Part shown: one piece after another, positions 25,178-36,718 of the stretch | Position numbering within the stretch: position 1 is the first letter of the stretch | Layout: the number at the start of each line of letters is the position of its first letter | From: JAAXGI01 sp963579625 | Lineage (GTDB): Bacteria; Gemmatimonadota; Gemmatimonadetes; Longimicrobiales; Gaopeijiaceae | Reading direction: 5' to 3' | DNA length: 64,000 bases | NCBI GenBank assembly: GCA_963579625.1 | Contig: CAUZHN010000002.1 | Location: forward strand, 26,593 to 90,592 | The notes under the pieces: model-generated | Databases searched by the model: none | What the model was told of the DNA's origin: nothing | The model's input: the letters and a program-made list of their open reading frames with translations, nothing else | Translations under genes and position numbers: made by a program

Positions 25178-26743
25178 GTGGCTAACGATTCGGGACTCCG
25201 CGCAAGTGAGATCAAGGGTGTTCTTCTCAGCGCCATCGAGCACTACGAGGAGGATCTCCATGCCGAGGAGGTAGGAGAGGTTCTGGAAGTTAAGGATGGG
25301 ATTGCCCGGATCTATGGCCTCACCAATGCTATGGCCAACGAAATGCTGGAGATCACGCCTTCCGATGGGGGGGGTAGGGTCACGGCGCTGGCGCTGAACC
25401 TGGAGGAGGACAACATCGGTGCGGTAGTCCTCGGGGACTGGACCAGCCTGCACGAGGGCGATGAAGTACGATGCACCGGCCGAGTGCTTGAGGTCCCTAC
25501 CGGGGAGGGATATCTGGGGCGGGTGGTCGATTCCCTTGGTGCCCCGTTGGATGGCAAAGGTACTGTCGACCCCATCGAGGGGTCACGGATGATTGATGTG
25601 GTCGCGCCTGGCATAGTGCTCAGGCGGCCGGTAGAGGAGCCACTGCAGACTGGGATCAAGGCGATCGACGCGATGATTCCGATCGGCCGCGGTCAACGGG
25701 AACTGATCATCGGGGACCGCTCCACCGGGAAGACCACGATCACGATTGATACGATCATCAATCAGCGAGACACTGATGTCGTGTGCGTTTACTGTGCCAT
25801 TGGTCAGCGCGCAGGGAAGGTGGCGAGCATCGTAGAAACCCTCCGTGAAGAGGGGGCGATGGAATACACGATCGTCGTGGCTGCCAACGCATCGGACCCG
25901 GCTCCGATGCAGTACATCGCGCCCTACACAGCGACGGCGCTTGCCGAGCACTTCATGTGGCAGGGCAAACACACCCTTGTCATTTACGACGACCTCTCGA
26001 AGCAGGCGCAAGCTTATCGGCAGCTTTCCCTCATACTTCGTCGCCCGCCGGGAAGAGAGGCTTATCCTGGAGACGTCTTCTACCTGCACTCCAGGCTCCT
26101 TGAGAGGGCCGCGAAGCTGTCCGATGAGCACGGGGGCGGATCACTCACTGCGCTCCCCATCATCGAGACGCAGGAAGGAGACGTGACCGCGTATATCCCG
26201 ACGAATGTGATCTCCATCACGGATGGTCAGATCTTCCTCGAGCCGGATCTCTTCTACGCTGGTGTCCGACCGGCTGTAAACGTGGGGATTTCGGTCTCAC
26301 GAGTCGGTGGCTCGGCCCAGGTCAAAGCGATGAAGAAGGTGGCCGGAAGGCTTCGGCTTGACCTGGCTCAGTACCGCGAAATGGAAGCGTTCGCTCAATT
26401 TGGGTCCGACCTTGACATCGCGACCCAGAGGCAGCTTGCCCGAGGAGAGCGAACTGTGGAGATCCTTAAGCAGCCCCAGTACGATCCGGTGCCGGTGGAA
26501 CGTCAGGTGGTGGTGATCTACGCTGTCAATAATGGGCACTTAGACGAGTGTCCTGTGGAGAGAGTGGGCCAATGGGAGCGCGAGTTTCTCGACTTTCTGA
26601 CGGATCAGAGGGCCGACATCCTTGACGGGATCCGCTCCGGAATGGTTCTGACAGAGGATCTCGAAGCGGAACTGAAAGATGCCCTAGACGATTTCAACGC
26701 CCGCTTCAAAACAGAACTCGAGGAGTCAGTGTCGGCCGCCTGA
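25178..26743 (+). CDS. atpA: ATP synthase F1 subunit alpha
   Basis: A 521-residue nucleotide-binding subunit. The P-loop is GDRSTGKT (near residue 170), a variant of the usual GDRQTGKT. The family signature appears as PAVNVGISVSRVGGSAQ, and the Arg finger is in that SVSRVG stretch. Three alpha and three beta subunits form the catalytic hexamer. It starts with GTG behind an AGGA ribosome site. Length and domain order are standard. Confidence 0.97.
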   Translation: MANDSGLRASEIKGVLLSAIEHYEEDLHAEEVGEVLEVKDGIARIYGLTNAMANEMLEITPSDGGGRVTALALNLEEDNIGAVVLGDWTSLHEGDEVRCTGRVLEVPTGEGYLGRVVDSLGAPLDGKGTVDPIEGSRMIDVVAPGIVLRRPVEEPLQTGIKAIDAMIPIGRGQRELIIGDRSTGKTTITIDTIINQRDTDVVCVYCAIGQRAGKVASIVETLREEGAMEYTIVVAANASDPAPMQYIAPYTATALAEHFMWQGKHTLVIYDDLSKQAQAYRQLSLILRRPPGREAYPGDVFYLHSRLLERAAKLSDEHGGGSLTALPIIETQEGDVTAYIPTNVISITDGQIFLEPDLFYAGVRPAVNVGISVSRVGGSAQVKAMKKVAGRLRLDLAQYREMEAFAQFGSDLDIATQRQLARGERTVEILKQPQYDPVPVERQVVVIYAVNNGHLDECPVERVGQWEREFLDFLTDQRADILDGIRSGMVLTEDLEAELKDALDDFNARFKTELEESVSAA

Positions 26744-26799
26744 GACAATTCATCGAGTCTCCCGCAGCAGGACGATAGAACGAGGAGGGCAGGCGAAAG

Positions 26800-27660
26800 G
26801 TGTCCCAGGCCCGAGAGGTCAAACGACGGATCCATTCTGTCCAGAACACAGGAAAGATCACCCGCACGATGGAGATGGTCGCTACCTCCAAGCTAAAGCG
26901 GGCATCCGACCGCGTGCATGCGTCACGCCCGTATGCCAAAGCCCTGGAGGACCTCGTTAGTGGCCTTTACAGTTCCGATCTGGCCGATCGCTTTCCGCTG
27001 CTCCGGGTGCCAGAGGTGACCAGGACCGCCGCTGTCCTGCTTCTGACCGCGAATCGAGGGCTTGCAGGGGCGTTCAACGTCAATCTAATCCGGAAAGTCC
27101 GGGGGCTCTTGGGGGAGCTCCGGGCGAATGGAGTGAGTACGGAGCTTCACGTGGCGGGAAAGAAGGGGATCACCTTTTTCCGTTTTCAGGGGGAAGCACT
27201 CTCGCAGACTTGGACCGATATCGGTGACTATCCCTCTCCGGAGGATGCGGGGCGCTTAGTCGAGGATCTTCAGGGCCGTTTCGAGACTGGTGAGCTGGAC
27301 GCGGTCTGGGTCGTGGCCTCGGAGTATCGGTCGACCCTCTCCACCCCGCCGGTAGCGAAGCAGGTGCTTCCTCTTCAAACGGATGGGGAAGGGGCTTCCC
27401 TAGACCGGGTCATCTTGTCACCACCAGATGGCCACGTCCTGAGTAAGCTCCTCCCCCTCTATGTGCGAAACGTGGTCTACCGAGCTCTCGTGGACAATGC
27501 TGCGGCAGAGCAAGGGGCGAGGCGGACCGCGATGAAGAACGCGACCGACAACGCTTCTGACATGTTAGACGCCTTGCGGAGAAGATACAATCGGGCGCGA
27601 CAGGGCCAGATCACTCAGGAGATCGCCGAGATCGTGGGAGGAGCTGCAGCCTTAGAATGA
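26800..27660 (+). CDS. atpG: ATP synthase F1 subunit gamma
   Basis: A 286-residue central-stalk subunit. The N terminus has the conserved KRRIHSVQNTGKITRTMEMVA, which forms the rotor coiled coil together with the C-terminal helix (RRTAMKNATDNASDML). No cyanobacterial-type regulatory insert is present. It starts with GTG, with a GGAGGGCAGG ribosome site. A 53-base gap precedes atpD. Confidence 0.96.
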   Translation: MSQAREVKRRIHSVQNTGKITRTMEMVATSKLKRASDRVHASRPYAKALEDLVSGLYSSDLADRFPLLRVPEVTRTAAVLLLTANRGLAGAFNVNLIRKVRGLLGELRANGVSTELHVAGKKGITFFRFQGEALSQTWTDIGDYPSPEDAGRLVEDLQGRFETGELDAVWVVASEYRSTLSTPPVAKQVLPLQTDGEGASLDRVILSPPDGHVLSKLLPLYVRNVVYRALVDNAAAEQGARRTAMKNATDNASDMLDALRRRYNRARQGQITQEIAEIVGGAAALE

Positions 27661-27713
27661 TCGCCGCGATCTAACTTTTTGGGCAAAAGGAATCCGAAGG
27701 AGACAGGGGGATC

Positions 27714-29156
27714 ATGAGCGAGCACAATGTCGGGACTGTAGTGCAGGTGATCGGGCCGGTGGTGGATGTCGCGTTCAACCCCGAGGAATTGCCCGACATC
27801 TATAACGCACTCCGGATCGAGGAAACCACGGCCGGGAGAGAGGAAGTAGAACTGGTCGTCGAAGTTCAGCAGCATATTGGACGAGGGCAGGTGCGAGCGG
27901 TTGCGATGTCGTCCACCGACGGGGTAGTTCGTGGGATGGAAGTCAAGGACACCGGCCAACCGATCACGGTGCCGGTCGGAGAGGTTGCCCTGGGTCGCAT
28001 TCTTAATGTGCTCGGTGAGCCAGTCGATGCCCAAGGACCATTGATTAGCGAGGAAATAGCGGAGGTGGAACGTTGGCCGATCCACCGGGAAGCGCCGAAG
28101 TTTCAGGATCTCGAGCCCAAGACCGAGATCTTCGAGACCGGCATCAAGGTGATCGATCTCTTGGCTCCATATGTGAAGGGTGGGAAGACTGGGTTGTTCG
28201 GTGGTGCCGGAGTGGGGAAGACCGTCATCATTCAGGAGCTGATCAACAATATCGCCACCGAGCACGGTGGGCGTTCGGTTTTCTGTGGGGTGGGCGAGCG
28301 AACCCGAGAGGGGAACGATCTTTGGCTTGAGATGAAAGAAGCCGGCGTTCTCGAGTCGACTTCACTTGTATTCGGCCAGATGAACGAGCCTCCGGGCGCG
28401 AGGATGAGGGTGGGACTCTCGGGCCTCACCATTGCCGAGTATTTCCGGGATGTGGAACAGCAGGATGTCCTACTGTTTATCGACAATATTTTCAGATTTA
28501 CTCAGGCTGGCTCCGAGGTGTCGGCGCTCTTGGGTCGTATGCCCTCCGCCGTGGGGTACCAGCCCACACTCGGGACTGAGATGGGCGAGCTCCAGGAGAG
28601 GATTACCTCGACCCGCACCGGATCGATCACCTCTGTGCAGGCGATCTACGTGCCAGCAGATGACCTCACCGACCCTGCACCCGCGACGACATTTGCGCAC
28701 CTAGATGCGCAGACCGTGCTTTCCAGAGGTATTGCCGAGCTTGGGATCTATCCTGCAGTGGACCCGCTCGAGTCGAATTCCCGGATCCTAGATCCCCAGT
28801 TCCTCGGCCAGCAGCACTATGACGTGGCTCGGGAGGTCCAGAGGATTCTTCAGCAATATCGAGACCTTCAAGACATCATCGCCATCTTGGGTATGGATGA
28901 ACTGAGCGAGGAAGACAAGATCGTTGTCAACCGCGCTCGCCGTATCCAGCGCTTCCTCTCGCAGCCCTTCTTCGTGGCAGAGCAGTTCACGGGGCGGGTT
29001 GGGATCTACGTCAATCTTGAGGACACAGTAGAGTCATTTGATCGCGTCGTGTCCGGCGAGTTCGACCATCTTCCAGAGCAAGCGTTCTACATGCAGGGAG
29101 GGATCGAAGGTGTCATAGCCGAGGCTGAGCGGATGAAGAAGGAGGAGGAGGGCTGA
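27714..29156 (+). CDS. atpD: ATP synthase F1 subunit beta
   Basis: A 480-residue catalytic subunit. The P-loop is GGAGVGKT, the catalytic Glu follows in GVGERTREGNDL, and the DELSEED element appears as MDELSEED near residue 400. The segment LLFIDNIFRFTQAGSEVSALLGRMPSAVGYQ, given here as FIDNIFRFTQAGSE, is diagnostic. An ATG with a GGAGAC ribosome site starts it. The next gene begins one base after its stop. Confidence 0.98.
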   Translation: MSEHNVGTVVQVIGPVVDVAFNPEELPDIYNALRIEETTAGREEVELVVEVQQHIGRGQVRAVAMSSTDGVVRGMEVKDTGQPITVPVGEVALGRILNVLGEPVDAQGPLISEEIAEVERWPIHREAPKFQDLEPKTEIFETGIKVIDLLAPYVKGGKTGLFGGAGVGKTVIIQELINNIATEHGGRSVFCGVGERTREGNDLWLEMKEAGVLESTSLVFGQMNEPPGARMRVGLSGLTIAEYFRDVEQQDVLLFIDNIFRFTQAGSEVSALLGRMPSAVGYQPTLGTEMGELQERITSTRTGSITSVQAIYVPADDLTDPAPATTFAHLDAQTVLSRGIAELGIYPAVDPLESNSRILDPQFLGQQHYDVAREVQRILQQYRDLQDIIAILGMDELSEEDKIVVNRARRIQRFLSQPFFVAEQFTGRVGIYVNLEDTVESFDRVVSGEFDHLPEQAFYMQGGIEGVIAEAERMKKEEEG

Positions 29157-29157
29157 G

Positions 29158-29496
29158 GTGTCCGGCAAGAGGATCGAACTTCGCCTTGTGTCTCCGGTAA
29201 GGACCGTCTTCCATGGGGAGGTAGCCTCCCTCGTGATATCGGCTTGGGATGGGAAGGTCGGGATTCTCCCGGGGCACGCGCCCTACATCGCGTTGCTAGG
29301 AACGGGAATGTTGGAGGCTGATTTACCGGAGGGCGGAAGCGAGCGGTTTTTCATCCGTCAGGGGGTCGTGAAGGTGGATAATGACCAGGTCACTGTCCTA
29401 TCAGAGTACGCTGCCTCGGAAACGCCGGATGACTTTTCACCGGGGTACGTTTTTTTCGATTCGGTTGAGGTGCTAGAGGAGCAGGGCTCCGCCTGA
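29158..29496 (+). CDS. atpC: ATP synthase F1 subunit epsilon, short form
   Basis: A 112-residue epsilon subunit. The beta-sandwich domain is complete (RLVSPVRTVFHGEV, WDGKVGILPGHAPYIALLG, FFIRQGVVKVDNDQVTVL). The usual C-terminal pair of inhibitory helices, which brings the family to about 130-140 residues, is missing. Instead a 25-residue non-helical-looking tail (TPDDFSPGYVFFDSVEVLEE) follows. The frame is intact to the stop, so this looks like a natural short form. It could lack epsilon-mediated inhibition of ATP hydrolysis. It is the last gene of the atp operon. Confidence 0.9.
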   Translation: MSGKRIELRLVSPVRTVFHGEVASLVISAWDGKVGILPGHAPYIALLGTGMLEADLPEGGSERFFIRQGVVKVDNDQVTVLSEYAASETPDDFSPGYVFFDSVEVLEEQGSA

Positions 29497-29524
29497 CTCT
29501 CCGGACGGGAGGGGGCTGTTTTCC

Positions 29525-30337
29525 ATGGATCTCGATTTACATATCCACTCGAACGTCTCCGACGGGGAGCTTGCTCCAGGCGCAGTGGTAGGTGCTGCCG
29601 CCAAAGCTAACTTGGACGCGATCGCAATCACCGACCACGATACAGTTCTCGGGATTGCGGAAGCGCTCGAAGCGGCGCGTAAATATCCAGTTGAAGTCAT
29701 CCCGGCGATCGAGGTGAGCACCACATTTGAGGAAGTGGAACTCCACATCCTAGGGTACTTTGTCGACCCCTCGAACCCCGAGTTGCTGACGCACGTTGAA
29801 GATGCGGCAAGTCGACGTGAGCTGCGCTTGCGAGAGATGGTAGCACGCTTGTTGGAACAGGGAGTCGAGATCTCGTTCGAGACAGTATCGTCTGGATCTC
29901 CAGAAAGAGGGACGTTGGGCAGGCCTCATCTCGCACGGGCCATAGTGGATGCGGGGTACGTGAACACGATCGCGGAGGCTTTCGATCTGTACATCGGAAA
30001 TGCCCATCCGGCCTATATTCCGATCGGCCTACTGGGTTCTTGCGAAGCGATCGGGATGATCAAGCGAGCTGGCGGGATCCCGATCTGGGCCCATCCGCCT
30101 AAGCGACACCTTTACAAGTTCCTCCCGGCTCTTTGCGCTTCTGGTCTCAGGGGGCTCGAAGTGTATCGTCCGAGAACTCCGCGAGCCCGGGTACTTCAGC
30201 TAGAGCGAACTGCCAGGGAGATGGGTCTCCTCGTGTCCGGAGGGTCCGACTGGCACGGTCCAGAACAAGGCCGGCTGGGTGAGTTTCGGGTAGAGGCATC
30301 CGTGGTTGCGAAGCTACTTTCGGAAGGCGGGATCTAA
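29525..30337 (+). CDS. PHP-domain phosphoesterase, RNase AM (YciV)-like
   Basis: A 270-residue metal-dependent hydrolase. The PHP motifs are visible: DLHIHSNVSDGE, AITDHDTV, IPAIEVST and the C-terminal GGSDWHG. The size and architecture match the YciV/RNase AM group, which hydrolyses 3',5'-nucleoside bisphosphates and trims RNA 5' ends. It begins 28 bases after atpC, so may be read through from the atp operon. The position just before 23S rRNA is notable because RNase AM matures rRNA 5' ends in E. coli, but adjacency here may be chance. Confidence 0.88.
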   Translation: MDLDLHIHSNVSDGELAPGAVVGAAAKANLDAIAITDHDTVLGIAEALEAARKYPVEVIPAIEVSTTFEEVELHILGYFVDPSNPELLTHVEDAASRRELRLREMVARLLEQGVEISFETVSSGSPERGTLGRPHLARAIVDAGYVNTIAEAFDLYIGNAHPAYIPIGLLGSCEAIGMIKRAGGIPIWAHPPKRHLYKFLPALCASGLRGLEVYRPRTPRARVLQLERTAREMGLLVSGGSDWHGPEQGRLGEFRVEASVVAKLLSEGGI

Positions 30338-30682
30338 CCGATGGGCCATCCGGCCTGAACTCCGTCTCGTCCAGCTATGGACAATCGTTTGTAAAGCGTT
30401 GACTCACCCCCCATCTGGGGCTTAGCTTAACCGGCTCCGTAACACGTATTGCAGGACCTTCCAAGTAGTTGCTGAGGGAATGCGGAGCTGCTTTTTGACA
30501 GAACTCCCCCGGAGTAGATGTGACCCCTAGCCAGCAGGGTGGGGGTTCCGGGGAAGATGGGTGAAATGGGAGAGAGTGCACCGAAGGTGGAACGCTTGAA
30601 CGACGAGGTGTTCCGGCTTTTGGTAGAAAGAGTGTACTGAGCGAGACCAGTGCGATTGACGAGATTAGGCGAAGTGACTGCT
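30338..30682 (+). promoter_or_regulatory. Leader region of the 23S-5S rRNA unit
   Basis: A 345-base stretch between the PHP gene and 23S rRNA, with no 16S gene or tRNA. It must hold the rRNA promoter. A second -35-like TTGACT at 30399-30404 has TAGCTT 18 bases further on, a weaker candidate than the site at 30495. A CCCC/GGGG mini-hairpin lies between the two boxes. Bases 30660-30674 (CGAGA, then GGCGAAG) pair with 33666-33679 beyond the 23S 3' end, forming part of a precursor-processing stem. Confidence 0.6.
30495..30522 (+). promoter_or_regulatory. Candidate rRNA promoter
   Basis: A perfect TTGACA at 30495-30500 is followed after 16 bases by GATGTG, a poor -10, with a GC-rich discriminator (ACCCCT) as is usual for rRNA promoters. 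A start near 30530 would give a leader of about 150 bases before mature 23S rRNA. Confidence 0.35.
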
Positions 30683-33660
<2,978 letters not shown>

Positions 33661-33779
33661 GGCGTCTTCGCCGGTCTCGTTCAGAACACATATGAAGTAG
33701 GCGCGGTAAGATGGAATAGCTGGGACACCAGCCTGAAGTGCGCTCTCTCCAATTAATTTGGACTTCACTCACAAACTTT

Positions 33780-33897
33780 GGTCGGTGGCTGTAGCGCGGG
33801 GGATACACCCGTTCCCATCCCGAACACGGTCGTTAAGTCCCGCAGCGCGGATGGTACTGCCGGGGAGATCCGGTGGGAGAGTACGTCGCCGCCGACC
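33780..33897 (+). rRNA. rrf: 5S ribosomal RNA
   Basis: A 118-base 5S rRNA. Its terminal helix pairs GGTCGGTGGC (33780-33789) with GCCGCCGACC (33888-33897), with one G-U. The loop B/C hallmark CCCGAACACGG and the GGTGGGAGAGTA segment are present. It lies 119 bases after 23S rRNA with no tRNA in the spacer. The spacer holds a GGCG-TCTT-CGCC hairpin directly after 23S. Confidence 0.97.
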
Positions 33898-33903
33898 TTC
33901 CTT

Positions 33904-33955
33904 ACGACAACGGCCCCTCGGCGCGTCTAGGCGCGGACTGAGGGGCCGTTGTCGT
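33904..33955 (+). terminator. Long perfect hairpin after 5S rRNA
   Basis: A perfect 16-bp stem (ACGACAACGGCCCCTC with GAGGGGCCGTTGTCGT) and a 20-base loop that can form a further CGCG/CGCG pairing. It begins 7 bases after 5S rRNA and is the evident end of the rRNA unit. There is no T tract after it, so release may need Rho or simply the stem strength. Confidence 0.8.
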
Positions 33956-34275
33956 GCCAGCAGGAGGGTTCCCTGCGCAAAGTCGGGTGCTACGACTGAT
34001 GAAAGAGAACGCCCTGTAATCACTGAGGACTTTTGTTTCTCCCATCCTTCTCAAAAAGGAAGGTGGTGTTGGCCTGCACGAGGGAGATATCATCGCTCCG
34101 TGTCGATAGAAACGGGAAGAAAGTACGCGGGGGAAGCCGAGATTCCTTTGGGACAAGTCACATTGGGCAGTATCTTGCCCTTCGAGTTGCAGTCCAGAAG
34201 CCAGGGGATGTCATCAATCATCCAGCGAGATGGAGTGACCGTGAGTAGCACGAAGACAATGGCGGACAATGGACC
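33956..34275. other. Intergenic region between the rRNA unit and the lyase gene
   Basis: About 320 bases. No promoter or ribosome site for the following gene stands out, and its ATG is preceded by an A-rich stretch without a Shine-Dalgarno sequence. One plus-strand frame at about 34090-34230 reads somewhat like protein (SIETGRKYAGEAEIPLG) but matches no family I know and has no clear start. It may be the edge of an older gene interrupted by the incoming pair. Confidence 0.4.
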
Positions 34276-35142
34276 ATGAAAAAAACGACTCGACTCAAGG
34301 AAATGATCAACGCACCGGAGATCTTGGTCATGTATCCGGCGCATGACGCTCTGAGTGCACGTATTGCTGAGCAGGAGGGCGCAAAGGCGGTCACGGTCGG
34401 TGGCTTCGCGGCGTCCGGTGTGTTACTCGGGCAGCCGGATAGCTCGCAGCTCACCGCGACGGAACTTGCGAAGTTCTACGAAGGCATCTGCGCCAGCGTC
34501 GACATCCCGGTGTTCGTCGATGCCGATACTGGCTTCGGCGGCGTCACCAACGTGATTCGTACCGTGAAAGATTTCGAGCGTGCTGGTATTGCAGGATTGT
34601 TTATCGAGGACCAGCTGTTTCCTAAACGCTGTGGGCATACGGCCGGTAAGGATGTCATTTCGACTGAGGAAATGGTACCGAAACTGAAGGCGGCGCTCGA
34701 TAACCGCACCGACGAGGATCTCGTCATCATGGGCCGTACCGATGCGCTCGGAGTGCTTGGCATCGAAGAGGCGATTGCGCGCGCCAACCTTTATTGCGAG
34801 ACGGGCTGTGACATGGTGTTTGTCGAAGCGCCCGAGACCACCTTGCAGATGCGCCGCATCTGCAAGGAAGTGGAAGGCCCAGTACTGGCAAACATGATCG
34901 AATTTGGGAGCTCGCCGCTGATGGCCTCACACCAGTTGCAGGAACTCGGGTTCGCGGTCGCCGTCTGGCCTGTTGCATCGGTATTCGTAGTGTCGCACGC
35001 GCTGCAGATCCTCTATCGCACATTGAAGGAAACCGGATCAACGATGTCGCTGCACGAGCAGATGGTGGACTTTGAGGAATATATGAAGATCGTTCGCCTA
35101 TCTGAGCTGCGAGAAATGGAGGCGCGCTATAAAAGGATTTAA
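34276..35142 (+). CDS. Isocitrate lyase/PEP mutase-superfamily lyase
   Basis: A 288-residue beta/alpha-barrel enzyme that makes or breaks C-C or P-C bonds next to a carboxylate. The metal-site motif DADTGFGG is at about 85-92, the flexible catalytic loop is FPKRCGHTAGKDVIS, and IMGRTDA follows. The Cys-Gly-His loop fits lyases (2-methylisocitrate, dimethylmalate or similar) rather than PEP mutase, but the exact substrate cannot be read. The next gene, 21 bases on, encodes a DASS-type carboxylate transporter, suggesting uptake and cleavage of a di- or tricarboxylate. Gly and Arg codons lean to GGC/GGT and CGC/CGT, unlike neighbouring genes, which hints at acquisition. Confidence 0.85.
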   Translation: MKKTTRLKEMINAPEILVMYPAHDALSARIAEQEGAKAVTVGGFAASGVLLGQPDSSQLTATELAKFYEGICASVDIPVFVDADTGFGGVTNVIRTVKDFERAGIAGLFIEDQLFPKRCGHTAGKDVISTEEMVPKLKAALDNRTDEDLVIMGRTDALGVLGIEEAIARANLYCETGCDMVFVEAPETTLQMRRICKEVEGPVLANMIEFGSSPLMASHQLQELGFAVAVWPVASVFVVSHALQILYRTLKETGSTMSLHEQMVDFEEYMKIVRLSELREMEARYKRI

Positions 35143-35163
35143 CCGGATCCGGACCGCGGGCTG

Positions 35164-36597
35164 ATGATGCGCCGCTACGGCCTGGTCGCCGGCCCGTTGC
35201 TGGCGGTGCTGCTGTATCTGTGGATTCCGGAAGGAGTGCAGGATCCGGCGGGTGGCGAACTGCAGCTCGGCACGGCCGGTCGCATGACAGGTGCGCTGGT
35301 CGGCTGGATGGCCATTTGGTGGATGACCGAGGCCATACCGATATTCGTTACGGCGCTTTTGCCCGTGATGGTGCTCCCGCTAACCGGCGCGCAGGACTTC
35401 CTCGACACCACCGCCGTGTACGCGCACCCACTCATCTTTCTCGCGCTAGGTGGGTTTGTTCTAGCGCTGGCGCTGGAGCGCTGGGACCTGCACCGGCGCT
35501 TCGCGGCATTTGTACTGCGCATCGTCGGTAGTGGGCCGCGCCGTCTGGTCGGTGGGTTCATGATCGTCGGTGCCGCGCTCAGCATGTGGATCTCCAACAC
35601 AGCCGCGTCCGTGATCATGCTGCCGATCGCATTGAGCATCATCGCTGCGGATAACCAGACCGCTGATTGTCATCCACGTTTTCGGATGTGCTTGCTGCTC
35701 GGCACCGCGTACGCGTGCTCGATCGGTGGCATGGGCACGCTGATTGGTACTGGCACCAATGTGTTTCTCGCGTCGTTCCTGGAGAGCGAGTTGCAGCGCG
35801 ATATATCGTTTGCTGCCTGGATGTGTCTCGGCGTCCCTCTGGTGTTGGTGTTCCTGCCGCTCGCTTGGCTGTTGCTGACGCGCATCATCTTTCGCCTGCC
35901 AGCCGTGGCCGATACCGATCCAAGGCTACTGCTGTCCGAGACAGGGCCCTGGTCCACCGGCGAAAAACGCACGTTTGCCGTGTTCTGTCTCGCTGTCGCC
36001 GGCTGGGTTGGTTTGCCATTACTGGTGAAACTGCCGTTCTTCGGCAATCTGTCCGACCCGGGCGTCGCCATGCTCTGCATGTTTCTACTGTTTCTAATCC
36101 CTGACGGGCGCGGAGAGGGTGGTACGCTGATGGACTGGGATACCACCGTGAAGCTGCCGTGGGGAGTGCTGCTGCTGCTCGGCGGCGGGCTAGCATTGGC
36201 TGGCGCCATTGACGACAGTGGCCTAGGCGCCGCGCTTGCGTTGCACTCTACAAGACTTCAGGGCGTGCCACCGGTGCTTGTTGTGGTGTTTGCCGTCGTC
36301 CTGATGACCTTCCTGACGGAGCTGACCAGCAATCTCGCTAGCACCGCTACCCTGGTGCCGGTGTTCGCGGCTATGGCCGGCGGCATGGGTATGGACCCGC
36401 TGGCGATCAGTATTCCGACCGCGCTGGCTGCAAGCTGCGCATTCATGCTGCCGGCTGCCACTCCGCCGAACAGCATCGTGTTCGGCTCCGGCATGCTGCG
36501 CATTCCCGACATGGTGCGTGCTGGCATCTGGATGAACACGCTAGGGATTGTGGTGCTCACGCTCCTAGTTTATCCGTTGGTCGGTATGCTCTTCTGA
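35164..36597 (+). CDS. DASS (SLC13)-family sodium/dicarboxylate symporter
   Basis: A 477-residue polytopic transporter with about 11-12 hydrophobic segments. Both hallmark Ser-Asn-Thr/Ser-type motifs are visible: SNTAASVIMLPIA (near 142) and TSNLASTATLVPV (near 390), which bind Na+ and the carboxylate. WMTEAIPIFVTALLPV near residue 55 is also typical. Likely substrates are succinate, malate or related acids. Codon usage (abundant CTG, GGC, CGC; almost no AGG/AGA) differs strongly from the surrounding chromosome, and it shares that style with the lyase gene upstream. The pair probably forms an acquired catabolic operon. Confidence 0.9.
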   Translation: MMRRYGLVAGPLLAVLLYLWIPEGVQDPAGGELQLGTAGRMTGALVGWMAIWWMTEAIPIFVTALLPVMVLPLTGAQDFLDTTAVYAHPLIFLALGGFVLALALERWDLHRRFAAFVLRIVGSGPRRLVGGFMIVGAALSMWISNTAASVIMLPIALSIIAADNQTADCHPRFRMCLLLGTAYACSIGGMGTLIGTGTNVFLASFLESELQRDISFAAWMCLGVPLVLVFLPLAWLLLTRIIFRLPAVADTDPRLLLSETGPWSTGEKRTFAVFCLAVAGWVGLPLLVKLPFFGNLSDPGVAMLCMFLLFLIPDGRGEGGTLMDWDTTVKLPWGVLLLLGGGLALAGAIDDSGLGAALALHSTRLQGVPPVLVVVFAVVLMTFLTELTSNLASTATLVPVFAAMAGGMGMDPLAISIPTALAASCAFMLPAATPPNSIVFGSGMLRIPDMVRAGIWMNTLGIVVLTLLVYPLVGMLF

Positions 36598-36718
36598 TCT
36601 GGCGAGGCGACCCTGAGTAGGTCCACCCCCCTATTCCACCAAGCGCACCACTAAGTACCGTTTCATTCGTCCGTTGAGGCGAGCACCTTGGGAGAGCACC
36701 CCAAGAGATTATGGCCCT

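Noticed and set aside
33758..34279. 173-codon plus-strand frame across 5S rRNA
   Set aside because: Its first half is 5S rRNA and the terminator hairpin. Only the segment near 34090-34230 is mildly protein-like, and it has no start.
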